Both the position numbers and the translations under genes were made by a program. The notes beneath the pieces are model-generated. The model made no database searches and was not told the origin of the DNA. It saw nothing but the letters and a program-made list of their open reading frames with translations. 64,000 nt of DNA, from the NCBI RefSeq assembly GCF_012489685.1, contig NC_080044.1, positions 78,292,732 to 78,356,731 of the forward strand, written 5' to 3'. This document shows, piece after piece, positions 37,137-51,754 of this stretch (position 1 is its first letter; every line of letters starts with the position of its first letter). This DNA is from Lotus japonicus. Lineage: Eukaryota; Streptophyta; Magnoliopsida; Fabales; Fabaceae.

Positions 37137-38653
37137 CTAGGCAGCAGGATTTGATTGGTTGGACTCCTGCTGCTTTTTCCACTGCTCTGGGGTTACAGCT
37201 TTCTTTACAGAGAGAGCATGAATCTCTTTCATTTCCTCCTCTAAGGCAGCATTCACCATTCGATGCCTATCAAGTAACCTTTTTCCTTCAAATTGTTCAG
37301 ACACAATCTCGACTACAAAACTCGCACCGCACCTATAATACCCACATTGAAATTATAAGATTGCATGTTACAAAGGGAGAAGTAAGCCATGCTACAAAGC
37401 AGCACATACAAAATCTGTTTGTTGAGAAAAACTTACCCTCCAGATGTATCAATTACTTCCTGAAACACAAATTAAAAATATATATAAGAACATAAACAAT
37501 TTGAAAGAAGAAAAAGGGACGAGAGCAGGTCAAATACTAATTACAGTATAATAACACCAATGAACCTAGGTATACTGTTAAACTGTTAAATGGAGGGTTA
37601 GCTTTTGAAAGACAAGCCGTAAACCCTAATAATGACCCCTTCAAGTTTATTCATTTCCATCCTTAACATTACATATAAAAGGTCACAGTTTACAAAATTC
37701 TGGGTTGTGTTTGAACAAAAAGCGCTGTGCACCAACTGTGAAAATAGGCCAAACAAGTAAACTCCAATTTTCATCCCCATCCTTGACAAGACTTTTCATG
37801 TTAGTCTCTGCACTAAAGAAGTGGTCCTTAACCTATTCTCTCCCGGTCACGTTAGCCCTTGGTAGAAGACTAATGTAAATGACAAAAGCATAGAACACAA
37901 CCAATTCGTGTCTCTCTAGTTTAAGGACTAATGAAAAATCTGGCATAGGATGAGGACAAAAATGGGGGTTTGCTTTAGCCTTTAGGCCAAACCTAATGGC
38001 TTTGTAATGTGTGCTCTTCTCCTGCCAAAAAATGGGGGTTTACTGTATGCCAAATTCCAGGTAACTACATAATTCACTCTAGTTCAAAGGAAATTCCAAA
38101 TTTGTTGTATAGATTCCTCAGTCATAGATAACAATAAGTATCACAAAGCACACGGGTGTTTTAGATTGAGAGAAGCCCCAGAAAGCACGTCTTATCGCAC
38201 AACCAAAATAAGTATGGAATACACTAATCGTAGTAGAAGAGGGTTTATGTCAGCAGATAAGAAAATAACTCAGAACACAAAATTGTCAAGTTCATTAAAC
38301 AAAGAAGTAAAATCTTAAACTTCTAGGGTTTTGAAAAATTATCCCTATTTCTCATAATAAATAAACCGCTGATTGAAGGTTGATTAATCCAGATGGCAGA
38401 ACTAATGGATACAGCACAGTCACACTGGTTAAATATTATAAATAACAAATGCAGATTAGTGCCTAATATCACGAGATAAGAGAACAAATCACACTTCAAG
38501 TAGCAAATGGAGAGTGTGAGAAAACCTAGCTAGCACAGAGAGTCATATATGATGAAAACTGAAACTAAAAGCGTGGAAAGAAAGGCTTACGATATGGGAA
38601 GGATTGAGTTTGGCCTTCAAGGATGATTCAACTTGTTCCTTCGTCACACCCAT
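37137..38653 (-). CDS. BOLA2: BolA-like protein 2
   Basis: Three exons, 38653-38591, 37459-37437 (only 23 bp) and 37332-37137, encode 93 aa, the usual length of plant BOLA2. The sequence runs MGVTKEQVESSLKAKLNPSH, EVIDTSGGCGASFVVEIVSE, QFEGKRLLDRHRMVNAALEE, EMKEIHALSVKK. Cys30 lies in the variable [H/C] loop and His52 and His67 are the conserved BolA histidines; with a monothiol glutaredoxin such as GRXS17 these can hold a shared 2Fe-2S cluster. A cytosolic or nuclear role in iron-thiol signalling is known for the family. There is no transit peptide, unlike BOLA1 and BOLA4. Confidence 0.93.
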
Positions 38654-40889
38654 CTCTCTTTCTCAGTTCTCTCTCGTCAAAACGGATATGGTAAATATAT
38701 GTTATGTTCGCTCGCGTCTTCACTCCGCGTTGTTCACACGCCGATAAAGGTTTGCAGGTTAATTGCCTTGAAAGAATAAAACTCACAAGTGTCAAGTGTC
38801 TTTATCAAATATAAAAAAATTAAATTGAAATTAACATATTAAAATTCAAAATGTTTAATTTTTAATTCCTTTGAAAAATAATATACCTTTCAAATATTTA
38901 GCTTCTTGGCTCCTTGTGTTCAAGTTATTAGTCAACCAGCAAGCGAGCTTCAGCTTCTTTCGTTGAAGGATTCCCTAGCTGTGCCTTAGTTTTCTTTTTT
39001 TTTTTCTGTTGTTAATTTTCCGATGTAGCAAAAAAAAAGAAATATTTAAATTAATAATAATAATTTATATTTCGGTTGAAATAAATAATGGCTTAAATAA
39101 ACTTTTGGTCATTGAAATTGTAAAGAGAATCAAATATGGTCATTGTAAAATTTTCGCATCAAATTGAGTTCCTGAAATTGTTTTTTTAATCTAATTAACT
39201 CCTTTTGCTCAATTTTGACCGGTCAACGGTCTAGTGACAAGCCTAGTCAGCTAAGGACGACCACGTTGACTTTTTCACATCAATTTTAGTCCCTTTAAAA
39301 GTATTTTAATCAATTTTAGTCCATGTTCTTCCACCTTCATCTTCTTCCTCTTCCACTTTCTTCCTCTTCCTCCATAACTCAAAACATTTAGGGTGAATTA
39401 GTTGTGAAAGAAGCATAATATAGATTCAAAACATTTGAGAATAATATTTGAAAATTAATATTTAGGGTGCATCTTGCAACAGGTTCCCTTTCATTTGGAT
39501 TAGTTATCCATATTTTTTCCTTTCATCTTGGTGTCTTTTAAAAAAAATAAAAATAGAACAAAGAGAAAGCGCAACACTATGGCGTCGGTAACCTACTGAG
39601 GAGATCAGCAAAGGCTCACTGCTTAGAAGGTATGTAGAGGATCTTTTTTAAGGAGGGTTGTCTACAATTAAGATTTTTTTGGATCAAGAGAGATTTAAAT
39701 CCTTGAGAAGGTGAGAGTTAAATTCAGAATCTGAAACTGGTTGTGTCAATTTTGAACTTGGGTGCCTCTATCTCCTTTGAGGGCAACACTAATCTTTTTT
39801 GAAAAATTGGGCAAACATGCCAACCAAGGACCTTTTTGGGTTGGAACCTGTATCTTTGTCCTTACCATCTAACTTGCCTACAACTAATTCAACATCTTAT
39901 TTACACCAACTATATCAAGCTAATTAAGAGAACAACATTGATGAACACTTAGTTGAAGGCCCAAGAGTCAATCATGTTGCTCCAACATATGAAGTAGTAC
40001 AACAGAAGAACTCCAACAACACGATCTAGCTAGTCAACAAGAACTGGAAGCATCAAGCAAGCTTCAAATGATCTGACCTTATACACATGTCACATGTGCA
40101 TCCCGTCGATAATCTATTCATAGTCATCACTGTTTTCTTGCAATAGCACATGCTTTGAAAAGACACAGGCCTTCAGTAAGCAATCCAAAGATCTAACCTC
40201 AGCACAGTTATCAATTTTTTTAATCTGGTTTAGAGTTTAGACTAAACTTAATTGTGAGGTTGATCTGAATAGATGATGGCCCCAGATTCAGCATGACATC
40301 TTTCTTTGCCAGCTACTGGGCTCACCCATCTTGCTTCTAAATTCTTAAACAAATTCTCCAGTATCCCTCTCCAATTATGTGTAACACTGATAGCATTAGA
40401 CCTCAAAGAAAGTAAAGGCTTAGCTACATGAAAATGTAAATGGTATCAACTCACATACATTTCCAGCAGTACCAGCAGCTTCTGTTATTCATGTAAGTTT
40501 TAGAGCAGCTTAAATAAAGCAATGCATTCATTAAAAAGTCATACAAATCTTGATTGTTCATAGAAAACCCCTTCTATCCAGTGCCTCGTTAACAAATAAT
40601 TTATTGAACTAGGAACTTATTCAGTTACGAATTAATCGTTCATTATACAGATCTTGCAGAGCCCATCGCATTCGGTGAATGCAAATTCAATAAGAGATTT
40701 ATTTTGTTCAACTCTGATCTGAAGAATACACTAAGATATTAATTTGACAAACAAGATCACATTCAATGACAAACATGCAAATCGTTTGCTCAACATTCAA
40801 ATCACACAAGTATACCAGCAAACTAAACTAGGGCAAAATGAAAAAGCGACATCAAGCATTGAAATGGGAATTGGGGAATTTTGAACGAA
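38654..40889. other. Intergenic region between BOLA2 and histone H3
   Basis: It holds the BOLA2 promoter, one truncated MULE end at about 39090-39310, a CT-rich run (39330-39380), and a segment at 39780-40080 that looks like degraded retroelement text but gives no domain. No gene is supported. Confidence 0.45.
39090..39310. mobile_element. Truncated MULE terminal repeat
   Basis: The end GGCTTAAATAAACTTTTGGT is followed by ATTGTAAAGAGAATCAAAT and GCATCAAATTGAGTTCCTG. This is the same order as the TIR of the MULE at 56298-58001. No inverted partner (TTATTTAAGCC) is seen downstream, so the element is truncated. Confidence 0.6.
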
Positions 40890-41407
<518 letters not shown>

Positions 41408-41462
41408 GGGAGAAGAGAAGAAATTGAAATGAAATTTTGGAGGGTGCGATTTTGGATTTCAC

Positions 41463-41470
41463 GATCCGCG
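41463..41470 (-). promoter_or_regulatory. Plant histone octamer motif
   Basis: CGCGGATC on the minus strand, 56 bp upstream of the TATA box. This octamer is the S-phase and meristem element of plant histone promoters. Its presence supports replication-coupled expression of the Ser90 H3. Confidence 0.8.
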
Positions 41471-42019
41471 TGAGAGTGAATCGACGGTTGAGATTGGTTT
41501 GTGATACGACGCACGGATTCAAGGCTTTTGTTTGGCGCCAGCATCATTGTGTGTTGCGCATTTTTGAATTTTCACCAAATTTTTGTTTAGTGCAAAACAG
41601 CAAAAGGGTCCCGCGCGCGCTTTCCTCTAACTTTGTGGTAATGGTTGGCCAAATTTGTTTGTTCAATTGGAGTGAAATTGCATTTCGGTCCTTATGATTA
41701 TAGAGTTGTTTAATTTTAGTCATCGTCTGAACAAATGATCACTTGTTTGGTGAGCTTTTACGGTATAACTACATCACATGTCACGTCACATGGAAAATGA
41801 TGTATTTAGTGGCGTGTTATTAGAGACTAAACTTACAAATTTTAGAGAGTCTAAAAACTTATTTAGCGTAGAAATTTAAATTTTCTCTTTTTTCTCCTCC
41901 ATATAAGCTATTTTTCCCCACCATAACCACCGACATGCAAGCTTCAATTTTGGTCACAACCCATAAAAAATATATGCTTACTTTTAATGTCATTTTTTTC
42001 TAAGAAAATTAAAAACTAA

Positions 42020-42731
42020 TCTTCCTCTGCCAAGATCCAAAGTAAATGCTTTGTGCCCCTTCTACCACATGGAGCCTAGACTGAGTGTCTTTCGCAGTAT
42101 GGATTACATTCTGCATGGAGGTCAATAAGGGTATTGTGTTGTAGATCATATTTCCCATGGCATTGATATTGTATAAGCAGATTCACCTTGTTTTCAAGGA
42201 TAGGATGCTCTCGATCGCTCATGTTCTAGCTTTTGAGGAGGAAAACTTAGATGGTGCCACACCAATTTTACATGAATCGCAGAGCATGAACACAGGTTGG
42301 TTCTACCGAGCATAGTTAAAATCAACTTGGATGCTTCTTTTAAGCAAAAACGTCCGGATTTGTTGCACTAAATGGCGAGGGTAACGTATTGGCCTCTGCT
42401 ACAAGTTGGTCAAAAGACATTTGCTCTCCTTTGTTGAGACAATGTGACATGCTGTTTTAAATGGGCAATGAAATTAGCTTCTTATCTTTGCTTTACGGAT
42501 GTTATTTCTAAGACAGATTGCTTGCTACTATCAAAGGCTTGGGACTCAAAACTGAATGATCTATCAAATTCGTAATTAATCCAGGACTACATTGTCATCT
42601 CTGCCAGACTTTCATCTTGTCATCTAGGCTATGTGAAGAGGAAATAGTAATGTCATTGCAGATGCTTTGTCTAGGAAAACTTCACATTGGTTTGATTTAA
42701 TGTATTCCCTTTTAACCGTAAAAAAAATATA
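42020..42731 (+). pseudogene. Degenerate LINE RNase H-like remnant
   Basis: Plus-strand frames with stops and shifts encode pieces of the RVT_3 domain: KINLDASFK near 42320, a GFVALNGEGNVLASATSW-like stretch with a frameshift at about 42360, and NVIADALSRKTSHWFDL near 42655. A short A-tract (42721-42728) ends the copy. There is no intact frame. Its borders are approximate. Confidence 0.65.
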
Positions 42732-43170
42732 AAGCAATGTACCGGTTCATTAGATGGACTTATGCCACCCATCACAAGTATCTCAATTTCTTTGGAGACA
42801 GTAATTCATTCATCATATATAAACTGCAGTATGAATTTTCGAGCAAGGACGGATAATAATATAAAATTTCTTGATACAAATAGCTATTAACACTAATGTT
42901 CATTGGGAAAAATACTTCAAATTTAGACTTTAAAAATACATAAAGAAAAGAGGGAAAAAGAGATCATCACAATCACTCCCTCTGCGAACAACCTACTAAG
43001 AAGGAATGGATGAGCCACGGATAGCCCAACTCATGAAATGCATCTCTCAACCCTCTGCCCGCCATACTTCATCATCTCTGATCTGTGGCAACACCGATAA
43101 CATGACATGACACAGACACCAAAAAGCAACTGGAGCATAAAACATCTCACCATTTAAGCATCTTTTGGAC

Positions 43171-44558
<1,388 letters not shown>

Positions 44559-44569
44559 CGTTTACGAAC

Positions 44570-45357
44570 CTGCAGAAGCCATGTAGTGACATGAAATATA
44601 CACCACCAGTACCAACAAGATTCTATAACAATTCTAAAGACCTAGATTTACAAAAAAAGAATATGGGTTTTAAATCATAAACAGCAAAAGTACATAATAC
44701 AAAACACACAATAACAAGAAGAATGCAGGGAAATTAAACAATTCAGTACTTGCAAGTTGTTGCAGTAGTACTTAATTAATCACTAGAAGGAATAAAAAGA
44801 ACAATGCAGGGTAAACAAAATTAATAAAGAAATGAGTCAATCCTCTACATTTTTTAATATCCAACTCCTAAAAAATTATAAATTATAGAATAATTACTGC
44901 AAAACCCTGACTGAGGAATGTGAATTATTCTTGAATACCAAAACAAATCAGAGATTCTCACATGAACTACAGATCGGAGCATAAAGCTGATCAACAAGCA
45001 TGTTGCAGGAAACGATCGCAAGCAAAACAAACAGTCAAGCTAGTCAAGATCGATGATCTCAAGTATAGTAGATCAGAATCAGACAGTGAGATTTATGCAA
45101 TTATAATCACCAAATCATAGATCAACTACATACAATCCCTAATCTAAGTTCATTTCAGCAATCGAGTAACATGAATCGAAATTCTGAGTTAAAAATGGAA
45201 AATCTAGACACAGTTCTACTTAGGTAAGATTTATCCCAAAAGGAAAACCTCATTCAGAGAAAGGGAAAAGGGAAATTGAAGTGTGATTTTGGAACTACAA
45301 TGCAAGAGAAAAATGGCATTTATGAGAGGAGAAGTGAGATCTAAGAGAGGAAGTTAC
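44570..45357 (-). other. Leader intron of the actin gene
   Basis: The donor follows CAAG|GTAACTTCC (minus strand, 45358|45357) and the acceptor is CTGCAG (44572-44570), 11 bp before the ATG. At 788 bp it has the size and place of plant actin leader introns, which often enhance expression. Confidence 0.8.
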
Positions 45358-45442
45358 CTTGAATTGGAGAGAAAACGAAGAAGCAAAACGAAACTCGAAG
45401 AAGAAAATGGAGAATGGAAGTTGTCAGAAGTGAAGCGGTGGG

Positions 45443-45450
45443 TATATATA
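45443..45450 (-). promoter_or_regulatory. TATA box of actin
   Basis: TATATATA on the minus strand about 85 bp upstream of the leader-intron donor, leaving room for a short first exon. Confidence 0.65.
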
Positions 45451-45559
45451 TGGAGAAGAGTAGGGTGTGTTGCTGTGTGTGTGCGTGTAGTGTAATGTAA
45501 GAGTAAATGGATTTTTACTGAGGAGAGAAAGACAAGGGTCAACAATGGTAATGTAACTA

Positions 45560-46229
45560 TCAACATTTTACTCTTGGGTTTGAAAGTATTTGAAATTTTG
45601 AAGATAATTTTTTTTGAGAAGTCAAATTACTTATATTAGTGATTATTAATTGAGGTGTTTATAGGTTTACATGGAAATGTGAGACTAAGAAAATATTATA
45701 GGAGAAAGGATTCCATGGGTTATTTAGGGGAGCGATTTGACATGGGTTTAAGGCCCATACCCACTGGCCTACCCATTGGCCCAATATTTGATATTTGACC
45801 CGGAAACCCCACGTTTATTAAATGGGTGTATTAGTACAAAACACAATAATTGAGTGTCTCAATTTATGTTTTTGAAATATTTACATTTTTATTATGATCG
45901 TGCATTCATTACTTTCATTATTAGTATCTCAATATGACTCAGTACAATATCGTATTTTTCCGTGCAACGCAGGGGTACAAATTAAGGTTTGTTGTACTTT
46001 TTTTGGTGCATAGGAAAATTAACGTTTGTTGTATTGTACGAACATGTATTAATTTTTTTTTCTGAGTAAATTATTCAATTTACGTATTGGAAATTTTTCT
46101 ATTAAACAACATAACTAACACGTAAGATACATACTATCATGTTTTCTTAAAAACAAGATGCATACTATCACAATTTAAATCAATTTAAATTAATTAATAC
46201 ATATAAAAAAAATGAACAGCTTAAAATTT
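45560..46229. other. Actin promoter flank and Helitron-related DNA
   Basis: AT-rich. At about 45958-45975 there is a degenerate copy of the hairpin CCGTGCAACGCA(G)GGG, a decayed version of the Helitron end at 46230. No gene is seen. Confidence 0.4.
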
Positions 46230-46257
46230 CCGTGCAACGCACGGGTCATCACACTAG
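46230..46257 (+). mobile_element. Helitron 3' terminus
   Basis: A hairpin CCGTGC-AAC-GCACGG (46230-46244) is followed by GTCATCACA and CTAG (46254-46257), then T. This is the Helitron 3' signature; the 5' end was not located. Confidence 0.7.
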
Positions 46258-48734
46258 TCAAGGGTCAATGTTCTATTATCTCACCGACGATGAGGATCAA
46301 CAACGTAGACGTCAAATGTTTTTCCGCCAAGATCTCTAAGGATTAAGTCACGTCAAAAAACTTAGGAAGATTAAGTCTTCATAACAAATTGAGCTATATA
46401 TATGTGATAAGTATTAAACTTCCCATGTTTTTCACATTCAAAGAACTTATAATCTTATATGACTTGTGTGCTTCAATTATCTATCTATGAACCCTCATTT
46501 TACTAGTTTAGTAAATATTTAAGTTTAGGTTGAATTATATGTTAATTTATGTTCTTATCCCATATTTTGATGTAGGGATGAGTTCAATATGAAGATTTAC
46601 TTGAAGAATACTTGAATCATGAAAAGACATTAAAAAATTGTGTTTGGATAGTTTGAAGTTCGCCCAAACGAGGTTCAAATAGTAAGTGAGGGAACTCTTG
46701 ACTCAAAGGCTAGCGAACCTAAAACAGAAAGAACAAGAAAACTTCACTTGAGCAACCATTTTGAACATGTTATTTGTATCACTAGGATAAAAAAATGTTA
46801 ATTAATGATGTAGGATCCCAACAACTAACAATAAAACCCTTTATCAATAGCACCTAAAAATTGAACAATTTTGCATGTAACAAATGTTGGCACAACACTA
46901 TAAAGACAAGATTGCGCTACGAGAATCAAATGCTCAATTTATACTTCAGGACTATGTTAGTGACATTATTTGTTTGACATAGTTTTCCTTTTTCAAATAA
47001 AAGAATTATATTGCTGGGATTACCTTTCATACTTGTACGCGCTGTATTATATGAATCAAGAACCGTAGAGGGGGAAATCAAGTGAATTCCAAGCAAAGAT
47101 TTAATTATGAGTCTTCTCTCTTCGCTTGAGTATAACTCTTCCCATGTACAGTATTGTATATGTTAGGTGAAGCTTTATTAGCGGGTGGTATATGGTGGTC
47201 ACTTGTGGCTATATCTAGTCATCATTTAATTTTATCTACCACTCAATATTAATTAGTAGCATTCAAAAGATAATTTGGAAAGGAAAATCACTTGATATCA
47301 GATGATCAATAGGACATGATTCACCAAACCTTTCCAACTTCCAAGCATACTTTATTATCTCAATGCACGCCACATGTCTGCATTACTACAAGATGTTCGT
47401 ATTCGCTTCAAAATAAAAAGTGAACTAACACTTTTTTTGTAGACTGGAATAAAATGTCGTTCACATTGCACTTAACTAGTATTGAAGAACATAGAGTTAG
47501 TTACATTCTCACTGGCTTTATGTAGGAAGGAGCATTTGGTGTTACCTTTGTAATTTGTATCTTCGCGGCCAAGCACCACTTCAGTTAATGCGTTTGTTAG
47601 ACTTTTTGGTGGGATTCTGATCGATCAGGTAGAGAGATCGACTATCTCCTCAATGCAATGATGAAAATATCATTCTTTGTTGAATTAAGATACTTATCAT
47701 GAACCCAAAAGAAGGAATCAACGGGATTTGTACTTTTAATACTAGGCACTCCAAACTTTTCTATAAACAAAAGGCTTACATCAAGATATAAAGTCGATCT
47801 AGCCTGATAGCCTCTACAGGCTTCTAAAAATGTCAGAAGAAACAAAGCAAGTGAGGACACTATCTCTCAAGCTTCAGAGTCAAGCAAAGTAGTAGCAAAG
47901 AAAAAATCAAGCATCTTGTGTTAGAGAAGTATGACAGTAAAGTAAATGAATGGCTAGGAGTTAACAAGAACGCATAAGAATCCAACAACCTATGAATCCA
48001 ATCAATTTGTGATGAATAGGATGATATTGGACAAGTGAAGGCTAGAGTGTCGACATGTTTTTTTGGCTTGTTGCAACTTGCAACTCTGCTTGATGCCCCT
48101 CATCTTTTACTTTTTGCAAGCATGGGAGGGACCATTAGCTTTGGGGAATACCCAGTCCCCACTCCATTTTTAAAATGCCACCAATCTTGCTGCATTCTAT
48201 GTCACGAGTTCAGGACGCTCTGCATCCACTCAGGGTATATTGAGCGCATATTTGAAAATTCTTATTGATTTTGAAGTCAAAATCAATTATATGGGGAGAA
48301 ACTTTTCTAAGCAGCTTCTAGATAACATAATTGACTATGGAAAGAAAAAGAAACTGATCCGAAATGCTAAGATTCAGGGTTCATATCACTTTGCAAGGCA
48401 TACATACAAATATGCTAATGTACTATTATGCAGAACTAATTAGCTATAGAGAAGTTTTACAAGGTTTTATGTCTGACTTGTTAAAGCTTTATATTGTCAT
48501 TCAACAGATGTACTTTAAAATATGTTTACTTCATTTTGATGTGTAATGTGTGTATGATATGATACAAGCGACTAGTTAGTATATTTAGAGAAGGTTGATG
48601 CAATTTCAAGGGAACTGAAGGTACCGAATCTAATTTATTTTTTTACAGCCAATGCTAATGATCATAAAAGCAGAACAGAAAAATAAGGTGTTGTAAACAC
48701 TAAACAAGTTTGGCACATGAAAATGTTGTCCCTT
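46258..48734. other. Intergenic region, no gene seen
   Basis: Several short frames occur. The 72-codon frame at 47860-47642 (minus) and the 77-codon frame at 48035-48268 (plus) carry no family motif and no splice support, so I leave them out. No repeat borders were found. Confidence 0.45.
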
Positions 48735-49663
48735 TCACCATTTCCAGAAAACATTAGAACCACAGTTGTATTTGTCCTTTCCTTCACATTCAAGTTCCAA
48801 ATCATCACTAATAAAAGGCACTTTCTGCAAAGATAAAAAAACAAGTGTGGAAAAAAGAATGAATTAGAGTCCGGGTATAACTAAGTGCAAAAAAAGCCTT
48901 TGAGAAAGCAAATAACAGAGGCTATATTATGCATACCTTTTGCTTGGCTAGATCTTGGCAACCAGTGAAGTTTTCAGGGAACTTGCAAGTCCCAAATTGA
49001 ACAGTGTATGCTCTTGCAAAATTTGCCCCACTTGTAGCTAACCTCTTCTTGTCATTCAGTTCCTGAATATAGCAATTATCAAATTACACAAGAAAAAGTT
49101 ACATTATAGTGATACCAATATTGAACATGTGCAATTAACATTAATGATACCTAGACAAGAAATAGTGCAGACACCCCATATACCAATTTGGATCCTTTGC
49201 AACATGATGACAAGTGTTTAAAACTTTTGACCAGTTCAACTTTGTACTAATCAATCAAACCATTTAAATTAAGAATTAAAAACCAAGAACTTGTAACAGA
49301 GAATCCATGTTGCCCTACGTACACCTTATTTTTCTCCTGTGTCTATTAGGTGTATGCACTATTTAAATATCTACGAATTAGAGATATTGAATGGAATACC
49401 TTGTTGGCCTTGCTCTTTTCAAGGTATTGTTCAATGACACCAGCATTGGCAGGAGAATTTGAAGCTGCAGCTGTGAAAAAGGTAGCTGCCAAGAAAACAA
49501 GGGCACCTCTCCTTCCATCACTTGCCTGTGCCTTGATCACAGGCAATTTGTGAGAAGAGACATTTGGTGGTAATGCAACTGAAGGCATGGAAGTGAGCTT
49601 TGCATTGAGGTCAGAGCATCCTGCATAGCTACAAGCCAGGACACTAGAGTTCATGGCAGCCAT
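48735..49663 (-). CDS. PSAN: Photosystem I subunit PsaN
   Basis: Three exons, 49663-49400, 49062-48937 and 48824-48735, encode 159 aa. The start is ATG at 49663; the longer frame begins with TTG. Residues 1-74 are a bipartite transit peptide: a Ser/Ala stromal part, then twin arginines (51-52), a hydrophobic stretch ALVFLAATFFTAAA and an ANA cleavage site. The mature lumenal protein (75-159) starts GVIEQYLEKSKANKELNDKK and has FGTCKFPENFTGC and LECEGKDKYNCGSNVFWKW. PsaN sits on the lumenal face of PSI near the plastocyanin site; twin-arginine export fits the RR. A GATAAG I-box-type motif at 49787-49792 lies about 125 bp upstream and could give light control. Confidence 0.96.
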
Positions 49664-50285
49664 TGGTGCAAGTTTTGTGATTTTTTTAATCAAAGTTGAA
49701 AAGTTAAACTCTGATATGGAATGCTTTTTCTCAGTGGTTACTTTTTAAAAAAAATTGTTTGTTCTATTGTTTGTGGTAGGAGTGTGGATAAGGTGAGATT
49801 GCATCATTCCACATTTGGCAACCCTTGCCTACATGGCTACACGTTATTTTTAGGACACTTTGAGTTTGTATGGTGAATATTACATTAGGTCCACCTTTTT
49901 TAGAACAAAGTAAAATATAAGAAGCACTATCTCGTAATGTTATGATTTGAATGCAGCAAGAAAAAAGACTCCAAAGTTGTTTAAAACAAAAACTAGTGTT
50001 GAGACTTGAGAGGAGAAACTAGTGCTTTGAGTGGGAGAAACAAAAGACAAGAAACTTACAGCTAAAAAAGCAATGGTGATTATCCTAATCAAAGGTAGGA
50101 GTTCTTCTGCAGCAAAGTTTTTTTTATTAGATTAAGCTCTCAATTTTTTCAGTGAAAATATTCTTCTTCTTTTTTGTGAATGATGTAGATATGATAGATC
50201 GAAGCCCAAATAGGCAAAAAGCGATAGAATTGAACAAGGCCCATTGATGTGCAATACTAGCCTGCTCGCTAAACAAAATGGCTAG

Positions 50286-50334
50286 CACTACTTAAAAAAA
50301 CGAAATCAGTTCAGTGACGGACAAATTTCGTCAC
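50286..50334. mobile_element. Possible CACTA left terminus
   Basis: CACTACTTAAAAAAACG is followed by GTGACGGACAAATTTCGTCAC (50314-50334), the kind of subterminal palindrome found in CACTA elements. No matching opposite end was identified. Confidence 0.45.
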
Positions 50335-51505
50335 AAATCAGTTCAATGTAGAGGTTTCCATCAATTTAATTTGTGTATATATTAATAAGACGTTCTTTTT
50401 TTTTTTTTTATCTAGCTTACAATTTATTAATAGTAGACCCTTTACCTTTTCTCTTTTGATGTTATTTAGGGTACATCCCTACAAAGCTACTAAGCCTACC
50501 TAGCCTTTAAGACACAACTCATTTGCATAATACTAGGATCTTGTAATGGGGATAAAAAAAGGAACCATTTCAGGTGTGAATTATTGGCGCATTTTAATCT
50601 GGACTTGCTTTTTCCCTTCTCTCTTTCTTCTATCATATGCATTTGTTTATGTTTTTGTGTCTGGCTTTCCAGGGTTTTTGGTTTTCTTTCCCTCTCTTAT
50701 TAGCTCTTTACAGTCCGTAACTTCCAATCATAATATCATATTCTCATCACATTTCGCTTTAAGGATGATAATGGCCTACCAGCGTCCTGCGCACACACAT
50801 TATTATGCTGCAACCATAACTTATGCAAATCAAACTTCAGTCAGTGTGGTTAGTGGCAATATTATGAGACACTTTATGGGAATACTATGTTACTACGTTA
50901 TGTATATTTCCCTTTTAGTTTACTAATTTCATTGGAATTGAAATTCATTAGTGGGTTTCTGCCTCAGCTTCCATTCATTGTATTGCATGCTAGCTCCATT
51001 GAAGATTTGAAGGGATAAATAAAGGACAACACTTTTTGTGATTTTGTTTTCTCTTTTTATCCCTCCTTTTCCTTGGAATCTCTAGGCTTTCATCAACAAT
51101 ATATTCACATGACACTTGAATGTGTGAGCACCGAGCAAATGTAATAATTCGGATGGAAGTGGTTGTCTTTCTTATTTTATTACTCATTATTACTCACAAT
51201 TATAACTTTATCTGATCCAACACTTTTCATCCTTTTTTATAGCTCTAATTTTTAATAGTCTATCAATAATTTTTTCAATCTTTAAAATTTGATTCTCAAA
51301 TTAAAGGCAAAGTCTTTTGTTTGTATCTCTCGATTCTATCTATTTACATCTACTATTCCAAGTCCAACAATGGATTTTCCCCGCAATAATTTATCAAGTT
51401 CTTTTAATTTATTTGGATCTTTCATTAACTCTACAAATAATCTAGTACTCTTTTTGAATGTCTTTTAAGGATATCTAATCTGTTAATAATGAATAATTTC
51501 ATTTC
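50335..51505. other. Intergenic region with an isolated 126-codon frame
   Basis: A plus-strand frame at 50546-50926 encodes a hydrophobic 126-residue peptide starting MGIKKGTISGVNYWRI. It has no family resemblance that I can name, no repeat and no splice partner. I do not call it a gene. Confidence 0.35.
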
Positions 51506-51506
51506 A

Positions 51507-51690
51507 GGGTTGTCTAAATGACCCATGATAAGGTTTGGGTTAAATAACCCATCATCCAATCACATTGGAGATAAATGAGTTGAAAATAAATTAATGAAAA
51601 AAATATAAAAATTCCAACTCACCTATCTCCAATGTAATTAGATGATGAGTTATTTAACTCAAACTTTATCATTGGTCATTTAGACAACCC
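51507..51690. mobile_element. Palindromic MITE with about 78-bp TIRs
   Basis: GGGTTGTCTAAATGACCCAT at the left and its inverted match TCATTTAGACAACCC at the right are the ends. The arms include TTAAATAACCCATCAT and CACATTGGAGATA. The flanks TTTCATTTCA (51497-51506 and from about 51692) look like a 9-10-bp target duplication, which suggests a MULE-derived MITE. A partial relative lies at 14458-14512. Confidence 0.75.
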
Positions 51691-51754
51691 TTTTCATTTC
51701 ACATATTATAAATACGTCTATTAAATCATAAATTTTTTAACAGTACTTACTACA

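Noticed and set aside
49664..49693. Ten-residue extension of PsaN
   Set aside because: It would begin with TTG; the ATG at 49663 gives the standard PsaN N terminus MAAMNSSVLA.
50546..50926. 126-codon hydrophobic frame
   Set aside because: No homology that I can name, no promoter or splice context; chance frames of this length occur in AT-rich DNA.
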